Shown here piece after piece: positions 8,369 through 17,800 of a stretch of DNA of 64,000 nt. The notes below the pieces were generated by a model that was given only the letters and a program-made list of their open reading frames with translations, had not been told where the DNA came from and did no database searches. Position 1 is the stretch's first letter. Every line of letters begins with the position of its first letter. The stretch spans positions 109,163 through 173,162 of the forward strand of contig NZ_FOLG01000002.1 in assembly GCF_900112335.1 (NCBI RefSeq), read 5' to 3'. This stretch comes from Tropicimonas isoalkanivorans. GTDB taxonomy: Bacteria > Pseudomonadota > Alphaproteobacteria > Rhodobacterales > Rhodobacteraceae. The position numbers were made by a program, and so were the translations under genes.

Positions 8369-10915
8369 TTAAGCTTTCTTGACTTCACAAATTTGATCAA
8401 AATGCCCGGAAACCGGCCCCCAAACGTTGGGAACGAAATAGATTTCGTGGATCGGATTGATATCAACGCGGGAAAGACCGTTCCAATGACCCTCTCGGAT
8501 TTGTTGCCGTTGCCATCCGAAATAGATCAGCACAGCACCTGGCGGGACAGCATCGCGAACTTTCACTTTCGCCTTGATGTACCCATGTTGATTGTACGCA
8601 ATAGCATACTTACCCGCTACTAGGTCACGCTTCGCAGCTTCCTCGCGGTTAATTTCAATCAAAGGTTCGCCGATATCATCTAGTTTAAGGAGAATATCCG
8701 TCGTTCTCCAAGACGAGTGAACGCTCCACCGTGTATGCCTGGCGTGGTAGACAAGCGGATAAGCCTGCATATTCGGGTTGCGTTCCTTTTTTGCCTCACT
8801 CCAAACTTTTGAAGTTCCATAGGGTGATGCGACGTGCGGTTCCTTATGAATAGGCAATTGTTCACCGTATTCAATAAACCTGTCTTCATCCTTATAGAGC
8901 TCTTGTCGCCCCGAGGCCGTTGCAAACTTCTTCTTGCCTTCGACCTCCTCGGTGAAGGGCGCGATTGGATCGGTCGGCAGATTTACCTTGATGACACGTT
9001 CCTTCTTCAGTCGTTCCAGCGTAATGCCTTCCACTCGCGGACCACCAGTCTTCAACAGGAGGTCTGCGGCTTGCTCAGGCTTATTGAATTCGAAGATGTC
9101 GCCAGTGCCCAATCGTTTGCAAAGCTCGTAGTAGATTTCAATGTCAGGCTTGGCGTCATAGATCCGCGGTAGAGCTCCTTCGTGCATCTGGATGTATGGG
9201 TGAGCAGGCGTCGTACAGATGTCCATCGGCAGCTCGTACCAGCTTACGACGGGCAGTACGACATCCGCGAGTTGCGCGGTACTGCTCATCTGGATTTCCG
9301 GGGAAACGATAAATTCGATTTCTTCCTCAAGTGTCTTCGCCAGCTGGGCTTGGTCCGAGGCTTGGCCAAAGAGATTGCCGCCGGCCGCATAGATACACCG
9401 AACCTGGCGCCATAGCTTTTCCTTATCAGCCATGGTTTCTGTTGGCCCGTTCACGACGTATGCCGTGTCGAGCGGAACTGGGCGATAACGTTCGGACCCG
9501 TCCTCATTTTTCTTCGGGAAGAAATAATCGGTCGGATTGAGACGCATCCGGTACTGACCAGCCCAAGGGCTGACGCCCCCGCCCTGTTTTCCGACGTTAC
9601 CGGTCATGCATCCCAAGGCAATCACGGCTCTCCCCATCAAATCTCCGTGGTACCAATGGTTAATGCCAGTGCCGGACCAGATGCTCGCCGGATCTGCAGA
9701 TGCATACTCCACCGCAATCCGTTCAATAACGTCAACTGGGACGCCGGTAATCTCGGAGACCGTTTCCGGATCGTGTTCATCAAGAGTTTTGAGGAACAGC
9801 GTATGGGAAGTGGAGCAGGTGATCGTTTCACCATTCGCGAGGTTGACCGACCAGCTACCCGTGAGCGGCGGTTCGTCGCTGAAATACACGTCGGGAACGG
9901 GCGTCTCAGTTTTTGAGTCATACACCATGAAGGTTTTCGGATCGCCGTCGGGATCCACATCAGAGGCCTTGAGGTACTTGCTGTTATCCTCTCGGATGAG
10001 AAGCGGGCCGCTTGTCGTACGGCGGAGGTGCGCCTCGTCTGCAAGTCCTTTTTTCACAACGACATGACACAGGCCGAGCGCCAGGGCCGCGTCTGTTCCT
10101 GGCCGAATTTTAACCCACTCGTCAACACCGCTGGCCGTGGGGTCAAAGTAGGGAGCGATATAGACTAGTTTCACCCCCTTCGCTCTGACATCCGTGAAAA
10201 AATGCGCATCAGGCATCCGGGTTTGGAATATATCAGAGCCCCAGATAATCGCATATTTCGTATTAAGCACATCTCGGAATTCATGCTCTTCGGTCTGGAC
10301 GTTCCACGTTATCGGATGCGCCAGGGGAAGATCACCGTACCAGTTGTAGAATGTGCCAATACCGAAGCCGTTCACCGACGCGAATCGAAAGCCGCCGCCC
10401 TGTTTTACAAGCCCGGTAGCGGGAACAGGAGGATAAATCCAAACTGTATTTTTACCGTATTTTTCGGAAATCCGTTTCATTTCGGATGCAACGTAGTCGA
10501 GTGCTTCGTCCCAGCTGAGCCGTTCCCATAAGCCAGCACCGCGTGCACCTACGCGCCTCATCGGGTACTTGATCCGGTCTGCTGCATACACCCGGCGGAC
10601 ATAGGTCTGACCCTTCATACACCCACGCGGGTTATATTCGTCGTCTGGGTAATCGAGCGGTTGTTCCACTCGTTGAACGATCCCGTCCTTCACAAAAACA
10701 TTCCAGCCGCAGGAACCCGTGCAGTTTGGCATATTGACGGCGCGGAATTTCGTCTCCCCAAGGAACCTGTCTCGCATCTGTTGTTCCCATGGGCGCGCTT
10801 CGGTTTGGACCAACGCCGCTAATGCGGCGCTGGTTTGGCCGAAAGGATTCACCGAGGCACCCACAAGCGCAGCCAAACTACCCTTGAAAAAACTACGTCT
10901 GGTTGAAGTGGTCAT
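8369..10915 (-). CDS. Type II DMSO reductase family catalytic (alpha) subunit, probable (per)chlorate reductase
   Basis: 848 residues; AGGAGAA precedes the ATG. A twin-arginine leader (TRRSFFKG) indicates export to the periplasm. Fe-S ligands Cys65, Cys69 and Cys99 are visible (NCTGSC and PRGC). The residue aligned with the usual FS0 His is Asn61. WYGDLP contains Asp195, matching the Asp that ligates Mo in type II enzymes such as NarG, DdhA and PcrA. The substrate is inferred from the adjacent chlorite dismutase, whose only known respiratory role is removing chlorite made from (per)chlorate. At 848 residues it is somewhat shorter than ClrA and PcrA as I recall them. Selenate or nitrate reduction cannot be excluded from sequence alone. 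Confidence 0.8.
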   Translation of the reverse strand: MTTSTRRSFFKGSLAALVGASVNPFGQTSAALAALVQTEARPWEQQMRDRFLGETKFRAVNMPNCTGSCGWNVFVKDGIVQRVEQPLDYPDDEYNPRGCMKGQTYVRRVYAADRIKYPMRRVGARGAGLWERLSWDEALDYVASEMKRISEKYGKNTVWIYPPVPATGLVKQGGGFRFASVNGFGIGTFYNWYGDLPLAHPITWNVQTEEHEFRDVLNTKYAIIWGSDIFQTRMPDAHFFTDVRAKGVKLVYIAPYFDPTASGVDEWVKIRPGTDAALALGLCHVVVKKGLADEAHLRRTTSGPLLIREDNSKYLKASDVDPDGDPKTFMVYDSKTETPVPDVYFSDEPPLTGSWSVNLANGETITCSTSHTLFLKTLDEHDPETVSEITGVPVDVIERIAVEYASADPASIWSGTGINHWYHGDLMGRAVIALGCMTGNVGKQGGGVSPWAGQYRMRLNPTDYFFPKKNEDGSERYRPVPLDTAYVVNGPTETMADKEKLWRQVRCIYAAGGNLFGQASDQAQLAKTLEEEIEFIVSPEIQMSSTAQLADVVLPVVSWYELPMDICTTPAHPYIQMHEGALPRIYDAKPDIEIYYELCKRLGTGDIFEFNKPEQAADLLLKTGGPRVEGITLERLKKERVIKVNLPTDPIAPFTEEVEGKKKFATASGRQELYKDEDRFIEYGEQLPIHKEPHVASPYGTSKVWSEAKKERNPNMQAYPLVYHARHTRWSVHSSWRTTDILLKLDDIGEPLIEINREEAAKRDLVAGKYAIAYNQHGYIKAKVKVRDAVPPGAVLIYFGWQRQQIREGHWNGLSRVDINPIHEIYFVPNVWGPVSGHFDQICEVKKA

Positions 10916-10951
10916 CTTCTTCTCCTATCCGTGCTTGCGAGCATCGGTGCG

Positions 10952-11827
10952 TTACTTCAATGCCGAAAGTGTTGCCACCACGTTTTCAATCGGCTGGATG
11001 GTTGAAAGGATGGTCGGTTCACCCCACTGTTCATGGTACAAATTTTCCGGAACCTCCATCAAAGACACCGCCAAGTTGTTGAACGCATTGAGATCAGCGG
11101 TCTCAAAATAGGTAATGAAATCGACATCGTCCAAACCGGTCGAATGATAAAGCTTGCGCTTGACGTTCACGAGGAACTCAAGCGTCGGTGCCGTGTGGAC
11201 TTCCATGTGCGAAAGGCGTTCTTCGTGGCTCATGTTCCACCATTCTGCATCTTTCTCGATCGGAACGACAATCGAGTATTTCGGCTCCTCATCTGAGTAC
11301 GAAGCAGAAGACAAGGCGGCGTTCATGTCTGGCGAATCTTCTTTCGTGACATAGTTCAGGGGTTTTGTGATGCCGGTTAGAGTTTCGGTAACTTCCGTGT
11401 GCATCCCAAACCGAGTTTCCAGGAAATCGGTCATGAAATTTTGAGCCGCTTCGAGATCATAGGCATGGACACGAAGCATGAAGTCGCTCTCAGAGCTAAG
11501 CCCCCTCGTCAGATAGGCGTCAACCCGCACTTTGCTTTTGTGCGCATCGACAACGGCGAGCACTTCTTCAACCCCGCCGCGCCGCTCGGCCGATGCCCTT
11601 TGGTAGTAGTCCGGATTGACTTTGTATGTGGCGAAAACGCCAATAACGCCAGCATCCTTTAGGATTTTCGCGTGGTCAATATCCATCGCCATTTCGGCAT
11701 CTGCATTCGCCTGTTGTGCATAGACCATCGTGCCGGACATCGGTCCCGCCGCCACGAGCATGGCGGTGGCTGTTACCGTCAACATTTGAGTTGCATATGT
11801 CCGACGGTTTCCGTAAAGAATTGGCAT
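10952..11827 (-). CDS. cld: Chlorite dismutase, periplasmic, respiratory lineage
   Basis: 291 residues from the ATG at 11827, which has GGGAGAA 6 bases upstream; the frame extends to 11860 without such a signal. A Sec signal peptide appears to end near VYA-QQ (residue 37). The fold and motifs match long-type Cld: KPLNYV, HTAPTLEFLVNVKRKLYHST and DFITYFETADL. His211 and Arg224 are 13 residues apart, matching proximal His170 and distal Arg183 of the Dechloromonas enzyme. It converts chlorite to chloride and oxygen, detoxifying the reductase product. First gene of the cassette, with an FNR site upstream. Confidence 0.93.
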   Translation of the reverse strand: MPILYGNRRTYATQMLTVTATAMLVAAGPMSGTMVYAQQANADAEMAMDIDHAKILKDAGVIGVFATYKVNPDYYQRASAERRGGVEEVLAVVDAHKSKVRVDAYLTRGLSSESDFMLRVHAYDLEAAQNFMTDFLETRFGMHTEVTETLTGITKPLNYVTKEDSPDMNAALSSASYSDEEPKYSIVVPIEKDAEWWNMSHEERLSHMEVHTAPTLEFLVNVKRKLYHSTGLDDVDFITYFETADLNAFNNLAVSLMEVPENLYHEQWGEPTILSTIQPIENVVATLSALK

Positions 11828-11930
11828 GCGTTCTTCTCCCAAACTTTGTTGCGCAGGCACTCAATGCGATCCTGCATCAGTGGTTTCTGTCGCGTGCGGT
11901 CTGCATGCGCAGATTCTGAATTTCCTGGCG

Positions 11931-11944
11931 TTGATTCAGATCAA
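11931..11944 (-). promoter_or_regulatory. Perfect FNR/FnrL-type binding site upstream of cld
   Basis: TTGAT-N4-ATCAA is present exactly. Its centre is about 110 bases upstream of the cld start codon, leaving room for a promoter with the site near -41.5 and a 5' leader of about 70 bases. The known role of this motif is anaerobic activation. A convincing -10 box is not obvious. The site lies at the edge of the IS5 remnant. Confidence 0.7.
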
Positions 11945-11975
11945 GTAGCCTCTGGAAGGACCTGCTTTTTCCGGC

Positions 11976-12126
11976 CAGCGCGATGCGCTGAAAAAGAAGG
12001 TGACGGGGCGCCAACAGTTCTTTGCTGAGGTCGACGCGATGGTTCCCTGGAGCCGGCTTCCGGCGCTGATTGCGCCGCACGACCCGGAGGGTGGGCCGCC
12101 CACCGATGCCGCTGGAGACAATGCTG
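11976..12126 (+). pseudogene. IS5-family transposase N-terminal remnant, frameshifted
   Basis: Plus-strand translation reads KKVTGRQQFFAEVDAMVPW and ALIAPHDPEGG in one frame, then GRPPMPLETMLRV in another. These are the consecutive conserved N-terminal motifs of IS5-group transposases, so the copy is frameshifted and truncated. It sits between the cld promoter and the truncated phage Rz1-like gene and so marks the junction where the chlorate cassette meets the prophage. 12127-12327 holds no recognisable gene. Confidence 0.75.
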
Positions 12127-12327
12127 CGGGTCTGTGCGGAACACGATCCAAGCAAGGATCAGTCGCTTCACGGCGCAGCGTGTCACGCATGTTCGTTCGT
12201 CTCGGAGACTTCATGTGAGCGGGGAAACCGCCATCTCGATCGCTCCCTCGTCGTGCCCAGCGTCGGACTCGTCTGGACAGGTCCGACGACACCCTTCGTC
12301 GCCACTTGTCGCACAGAGCAAGTGCTT

Positions 12328-12507
12328 CTAGATCTCATCGGTCACGCGCAAAGTGATATCTCTCTCGTTGGCTTTGTACTCCACCACGGGCGGACAGGCG
12401 GTCGCGATGCCGGGCTCAGAACCGACCGTCGCGCAGCCGCTGAGCAAGCTCGTTACGATCGCGAGGGCGGCGAGCCGCTGCTTCCAGCATCTGGCGGTGG
12501 ACATCAT
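12328..12507 (-). pseudogene. Rz1-like spanin lipoprotein, C-terminally truncated, embedded in Rz-like gene
   Basis: Starts inside the Rz-like gene in a shifted frame. A short hydrophobic signal ends in a lipobox LLSGC, followed by the CPPVVEY segment seen in small lysis-cassette lipoproteins of Rhodobacterales phages. After that the frame runs into unrelated sequence and stops (VTDEI) where the IS5 remnant region begins, so the C-terminal half appears lost. Outer-membrane spanins of this kind fuse the membranes at the last step of lysis. Confidence 0.55.
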
Positions 12508-12673
12508 TGGCCTTCTCCGTGGTCTCAAGTCGCTCGGCGAGGCGGCCCGTCCGCTCGCCGGACCGCCGAAGCGACAGCAGGAACAGGAGCACGGCGAGGA
12601 CGATGGCGCCGTAGCGCAGCGCCGCCCGTGTCCACGGGCTGGCGGCGAACCCGGTCAGAAGCGCGGCGATCAC
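12416..12673 (-). CDS. Rz-like inner-membrane spanin / lysis accessory protein
   Basis: 85 residues: an N-terminal membrane segment (about residues 15-37) followed by a charged, coiled-coil-prone tail with an ETTEKAND stretch. It overlaps the endolysin stop by 4 bases and contains the start of the Rz1-like lipoprotein gene in another frame, the classical embedded two-component spanin arrangement. Function is inferred from this architecture. Confidence 0.6.
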   Translation of the reverse strand: MIAALLTGFAASPWTRAALRYGAIVLAVLLFLLSLRRSGERTGRLAERLETTEKANDVHRQMLEAAARRPRDRNELAQRLRDGRF

Positions 12674-13344
12674 CGCCGCCCCCGGCGCCAGTCGTCGAGG
12701 CGGGCATAGATGGTGACCGCGATGCCACCGAGTGCCACCGCGATGAACACCCAGCGGAGCGTATCGAGGTACGGGACGAGCGGCAGGATGGCGGATTGGG
12801 TCTCGGCCAGAACGCTATGCGCAACCTCGACCCCAGCCGCGCCCAGCGTGGCGACACCGGCCGCGCCACCACCCTTCATGGTACGGCTGTCGGCCAGCAC
12901 TTCGCGCGCAGGCGGGGTTTCAGCCGCGAAAGCCGTCTCCCGGACCGGGAAGCGCTCGCCCCACTGACGCGCCGGGCCAAGATCGACATGGATGAACCCC
13001 GAGCGCGGATAGAAGCCGAAGCCGAGGAAGCCCACCTCCCGTGCCGCCGCCTCGAAGGCCACCGGATCGTGGTTCGCCATGGCGATGTCGAAGGCGGCGC
13101 CGTCGAGATGCTTCGACCGGCCCGCGCCCCCCACGGCACGGTTGTGCTCTGGGCTGCGGTAGGCGGAGCGGACGATCAGCGGCTTGCCCAGCCGGTCGCG
13201 CAGCGCCTGCAGCTTGTCGAGGGCGGGTTCCTTGACCAGCAGCTTGCCGGTACCTCGGCAGGCGATTTCGGCGGGCGAGAAGTTCGGCCAGCGCCAGGCG
13301 CTCTCTGGCACGTCTCGCCAATGGCGGTGGAAGGTCGTGGTCAT
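12670..13344 (-). CDS. Peptidase M15-type endolysin (D-Ala-D-Ala carboxypeptidase family) with C-terminal membrane segment
   Basis: 224 residues. The N-terminal ~140 residues are an M15_3-type peptidase: SKHLDGAAFDIA supplies the His and Asp zinc ligands and FIHVDLG the second His. A hydrophobic segment near residues 190-212 (WVFIAVALGGIAVTIYA) would anchor it. The family cleaves peptide crosslinks in peptidoglycan. A terminator hairpin lies just upstream, so lysis genes may be transcribed partly separately from tail genes. The start has a GGAGG-like site (GGAGGACCCCC). Confidence 0.85.
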   Translation of the reverse strand: MTTTFHRHWRDVPESAWRWPNFSPAEIACRGTGKLLVKEPALDKLQALRDRLGKPLIVRSAYRSPEHNRAVGGAGRSKHLDGAAFDIAMANHDPVAFEAAAREVGFLGFGFYPRSGFIHVDLGPARQWGERFPVRETAFAAETPPAREVLADSRTMKGGGAAGVATLGAAGVEVAHSVLAETQSAILPLVPYLDTLRWVFIAVALGGIAVTIYARLDDWRRGRR

Positions 13345-13361
13345 GGGGGTCCTCCGAAACG

Positions 13362-13384
13362 AAAAAAAACCGCCTCGAGGGCGG
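13362..13384 (-). terminator. Rho-independent terminator between tail and lysis genes
   Basis: On the minus strand a CCGCC-loop-GGCGG hairpin is followed directly by eight Ts. It lies after the DUF6127-like gene and before the endolysin start. Confidence 0.8.
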
Positions 13385-13419
13385 GTGCGGTTGGGCTGGT
13401 GAACGGGGGTGTTGAGCGG

Positions 13420-13707
13420 CTACGGGCCGCCGCCGAAGATCTTCAGCTTGATCGCTATACCCGCGAGCAGCGCCAGCATGACGCCGGTGGTGATCATGCG
13501 GACGGCGGTCTGCATCGCGGTGCGGCGGACCAGCCGGATGCAGTCGACCAGGGAGCGCAGATCGCGGATGTCGAGCGCGGCCTCGTCGCCGTCGAGGCCG
13601 ACATCGGCCAGCGCACGCTTGGCGCCTTCCTCCGCCGCCCGGGTCAAGATCGCCTCGAACTCGGCGTCGGGCATGCGCACGAAGCCCTCGGATCGGGGTG
13701 GGTTCAT
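13420..13707 (-). CDS. DUF6127-like small membrane protein (holin candidate)
   Basis: 95 residues: a charged N-terminal half (MPDAEFEAILTRAAEEGAK) and one C-terminal transmembrane segment (ITTGVMLALLAGIAIKL). It resembles small DUF6127 proteins encoded between tail fibre and lysis genes in Rhodobacterales phages. The position and membrane segment make a holin-like or spanin-associated role possible, but nothing proves it. Confidence 0.6.
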   Translation of the reverse strand: MNPPRSEGFVRMPDAEFEAILTRAAEEGAKRALADVGLDGDEAALDIRDLRSLVDCIRLVRRTAMQTAVRMITTGVMLALLAGIAIKLKIFGGGP

Positions 13708-13726
13708 CGGATCCTCCTTCCGCCGC

Positions 13727-14803
13727 TCAGCCGACCTTGCAGCCCCAGAAGGACGTGTGGTCGGCGGCGAAGTAGCCGTCCGCGACCCGGAAATACCCCT
13801 GCAGCTCGACGGTATCGCCTGCCGTCAGCGGCACCATGGTCTGAAGCCAGATCGCGGTAGCGAGCGAGACATGAGTGGCGGAGATTTCGCCGAGGGAGCC
13901 GCGGATTTCGGTCGTGCCGTTCAGGACGAGCCGCCCGCGCATGCGGGCGGTGGCGCTGGCGTTGATCTTGTACAGCAGAGTCGCGCCGAAGAGGTAGGTG
14001 CCGTCCACGGGGGCGACGAAGTGGTTGTTCACGGCGTCGAACGCGCCCTGATCGTTGTAGTCGGTGTTGTTAAGGCCGATCTTGGTCCAGGTGCCGACGC
14101 CGACGTAGTTGTCGTAGTTCGTGTAAGCCTTGAACCGCGGCAGCCGGGGCTGATCGACAATGCCGGTGGCGTTGTCGACGCTCAGCCCGTCGAAGAAGGT
14201 GCTGCCGTCGGCGGAGACCGCGAGCCGGAAGCGGTCCGACCCGAACAGCCCCACCAGCGCCTTGGTCACGAAGCCGGTCTGGAGGGTCAAACCGAGATCG
14301 TCGCCGGCCGCCTCCTTGTTCATGGTGTAGAACAGGTCGCCGGTGCCGCCCTCGGCCACGGTCCTCGCCGTCCAGAGCGCGGCGTTGAGCTTGGCCGAGA
14401 ACGGGTTCGATGCATCCGCCGTGGTGCCAACCCCGAGGAGCGCCATGTTCTGCAGCGCCGCCGGTGTGGTCCCGAGCCAGCCCGCGCCATCGTAGACCAG
14501 CAGCAGGCCCTCGTCCTCGACCCATGCGCGCCAGCCGATCCGCGGGGGAAGTCGCAGCCAGGCGCCATCGGTCCAGAGCGCGACGTTCAGGTCCCATCCG
14601 GACCATTCGCCCGTCGCGCCCGAGGCGACGATGTAGCGATCGCCATCGGCGGGACTGCCGGGCGGCGCTGTCAGATCGCGGTCGAGCACCGAGAGCTGCA
14701 CGAGCCCGTCGAGCAGCCGCAGCGCCTCGTTGTGGGTGACGTGCTTCTGGGCCTGCGCCGCCAGGATGTAGGGCAGCAGGAGATGGGTCGTGGCGTCGGA
14801 CAT
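13727..14803 (-). CDS. DUF2793 tail fibre-like protein with C1q-like C-terminus
   Basis: 358 residues. The N-terminal ~150 residues match DUF2793 (LLLPYILAAQAQKHVTHNEALR at the start), a family found next to GTA and phage host-specificity genes. The C-terminal ~140 residues read as a jelly-roll of C1q/TNF type (FVAPVDGTYLFGATLLYKI). This suggests a trimeric receptor-binding tip, at the distal end of the tail. It directly follows the megatron gene by 10 bases. Confidence 0.75.
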   Translation of the reverse strand: MSDATTHLLLPYILAAQAQKHVTHNEALRLLDGLVQLSVLDRDLTAPPGSPADGDRYIVASGATGEWSGWDLNVALWTDGAWLRLPPRIGWRAWVEDEGLLLVYDGAGWLGTTPAALQNMALLGVGTTADASNPFSAKLNAALWTARTVAEGGTGDLFYTMNKEAAGDDLGLTLQTGFVTKALVGLFGSDRFRLAVSADGSTFFDGLSVDNATGIVDQPRLPRFKAYTNYDNYVGVGTWTKIGLNNTDYNDQGAFDAVNNHFVAPVDGTYLFGATLLYKINASATARMRGRLVLNGTTEIRGSLGEISATHVSLATAIWLQTMVPLTAGDTVELQGYFRVADGYFAADHTSFWGCKVG

Positions 14804-14813
14804 GGGATGGCCT

Positions 14814-17800
14814 TCAGAGTATCAGCGTGAGGGTCTTGGGCGCGCCCCGCCCGACGAGGGCGGAGAGCTGGTAGATGCGGCTGTCGAGCGTGTCACCGGG
14901 GCCGAGCGGCGCGCCCCAATCGGCGGTCTGGTCTGCGGCGGTGTAGACCGCGCTGGTGGTGGCGGTGCTCAGCACCCGCTTAACGGTCGCGCCATCAAGG
15001 ATCTCGACCTCGTAGGCTTCGAGCTCTTCTCCGAGCGGCACTTCTAGCCCGCCCCAGCTGTCGGCCGCGAGAGCTCGGGACCGGCGCGTCCAGCGGATCG
15101 TCAGATCGCCGGGCGTGCGCGGCCTGCGCCACGGCTGCTCGACATGGGCGCCGGAGAACGGCCGCAGCCCGACGCCCGCGGGCGTGAAGGATTGCGCCAC
15201 ATAGGTCTCGTCGCTGACGGGGCGGCTCGCCGGACCGATGCGCCAGTTCCACGGCAATCCGAGATCGGCCTCGGCAATCGGCAGGGACGCCAGCGACGCG
15301 TCCAGCACCACGACAAGAGCGCCAGCGGGCGCCGGATTGCCCATCGCGCCCTCGGTGCCGCGCTGGCCGCGCAGGAGCCGGGTCAGCCGGTATCGACCCG
15401 GCGCCAGCAGCTCGGCCGCGCCCGCCTGCACGATCTCCCAGGTGCCGGGCGCGCTCTCGATAGCCAGCGCATTGGCGCCGCCCAACAGCGTCAGGTCGGT
15501 GACGCTCTCCAGCGTGCCGGTGAGCAGATCGACCACAAGCGCATTGCCGTGGTCGAAGCGTGAGGTGGGGCCCGGATAGAAGTCCGAGACCAGCGCTCCG
15601 ATCCGGGCGCGGCTGCCGAACGTGGTCAGCAACTCGAACCCGTCCGTCGAGGGGCTGCGGAACACCGCCATCTCGCCCGGCCAGGGAAGAGCGTGCGCCG
15701 CGACAAACGGTCGATGCGCGGGCTGGTCCTCGGTCAGCTGCGGCAGGTCCATCAGCACCGCGTCCGGCGCGCCGAACACCACGGCCCGCGTCAGCGACGC
15801 CGCGCGGGGATCGCCGGGCGGCAGATCGTAAGTCGCACGGTCCTGCCGCACCGCCTCGATGCCGCGCGCTGCCGCGTCGGCGATGGAGACGAGCCGCAGA
15901 TCGACCAGACGCCCGTCATGCGCGAGCCGGATCGCATCGGCCGGATCGAACGCGAGGCGCGAGGGTGGCAAACGGAACGCCGCCGTCTCGCGGCCCACCC
16001 ACGCCTCCATCAGCGCGCGGCGGCAGCGCCTCTCGGCCTCCTCGGGCGGCACCGCCATTGGAAAGGACTCGGACGCGATCCGGGTCGTGTCCACGGTGAT
16101 GCGCCGGGCCTCGACGAGGGCCGCGTCGTAATCCTCGTCGGCGCGGGCGACCTGCCATTTCAGGGCCTGCGGCAGTTCGGTCTCCTGGCCGCGCGTCAGT
16201 TCCAGCACATCGCCCTCGCGGGTGGCCACCAGATCGTCGGGCGCGAGGGTGGCGACGGAGGCCCGGCCGCGCATGACAAAGCGGATCCCCCCCTCTGTCT
16301 CGACGGCGTCGAAGCCGAAATGCCGCGACAGCGTTGTGATCGAGGCGCGTGGGCTTTCCAGCGCCGTGATGGCGTAGCCTTCGACCGCGCCCCAGAGGCC
16401 GGTGACGTCGATCCGGGACTCGGGCAGCCCGGCGCGCAGGCAGAGGTGCCGCACGAGCGCCGCCAGCGACACCGCGCCAAGCCGTCCGGTCAGCCAGTGC
16501 CCCAGCCGCCAGTTCGCCCCGTCCGTCCAGACATCGGTCAGCGCCGGAAAGAACGGGTACGGCCGCGCGTCCCAGGTCCAGGCGGCGCATTCCGGCACAT
16601 GCACCATCCGGCCGCCGTAGACCGATGACACCGGGTTGTTCGCCGGGACGCCCCACCAGAGGTACGTCGCCTCGAGATAGGCGCGCTGGATCGCGTCGTC
16701 GCGCCAGCCCCGCGAGAAATGCGGCGTGAAGCTCTCGGACGACTTCGGGTCGAAGAAGACGTTCGGCTGGTTCGTGCCCCGGTCGATGGCGGGACAGCCG
16801 AGCTCGGTGAACCAGATCGGCTTCGACTCCGGCGCCCACGCCGTCAGCGTGCCGCTCTCCACCCCGCCCGGGCGGTCGTAATGCGCGTTCGACCACCAGG
16901 CGCGAAGATCCTTGTAGCGGAAAACCCATGGCTTGCCCGCCGCGCCATCGCTGATCGGGGTGCGCACCTGTGCCACCCGATCAGCCGCACTGGCATAGAA
17001 CCAGTCGAAGCCTTCCCCGCCCGCAATGTTCCCCTGCAGATAGGCCCGGTCGTAGATCGCAGGCCAGCCCGCCTGCGCATCCGCGTGCTCGAACCCGTCG
17101 CGCCAGTCCGACAGCGGCATGTAATTGTCGATGCCGACGAAATCGATCTCCGGGTCCGCCCAGAGCGGATCGAGGTGGAAGAACACGTCGCCCGAGCCGT
17201 CGCCCGGCTGGTGCCCGAAGTATTCCGACCAGTCGGCGGCGTAGCCGATCTTCGTCCCGGCCCCGAGAATGGACCGCACATCGGCAAGGAGGTCCCGATA
17301 GCCCTGCACCGCCGGATAGGTGGCCGCGCCCGAGCGGACCGTCGTCAGCCCCGGCATCTCGGTGCCGATCAGGAAGGCATCGACCCCGCCCGCCGCCGCG
17401 CAGAGATGGGCATAGTGCAGCACCATGCGGCGCAGGCCCCAGTCGCCGGGCGTGCCTGTCCACGAAACCGATTGACCCGCCACGCTGAAGCTCGCAGGTG
17501 TCGCCGCGCCAAACAGCGCCGCGACCTGGCTTGCGGCCGTGGCAGTCTTGTCGACCGATCCCGCGTAGCCTGCCGCTGGAGAACAGGTGATCCGGCCCCG
17601 CCAGGGGAAAGCGGGCTGGCCGGTCTCGGCGGCGTTGTCGGAATAGGGGTTCGGCAGGGTGTTGCCGGGCGGCACGTCCATCAGGATGAATGGGTAGAAT
17701 GTCACGCGCAGCCCGCGCGCCTTCATCTCCTGGATCGCCTGCACCACGGCGAAGTCGGACGGCGTGCCGCCATAGACCGGGCGGTCCTGGTCGTCGCGGC

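Noticed and set aside
12070..13860. Long plus-strand open frame opposite the lysis genes
   Set aside because: It is antisense to the endolysin and neighbours, arginine/proline-rich, and only its first ~20 codons read as protein (an IS5 fragment).
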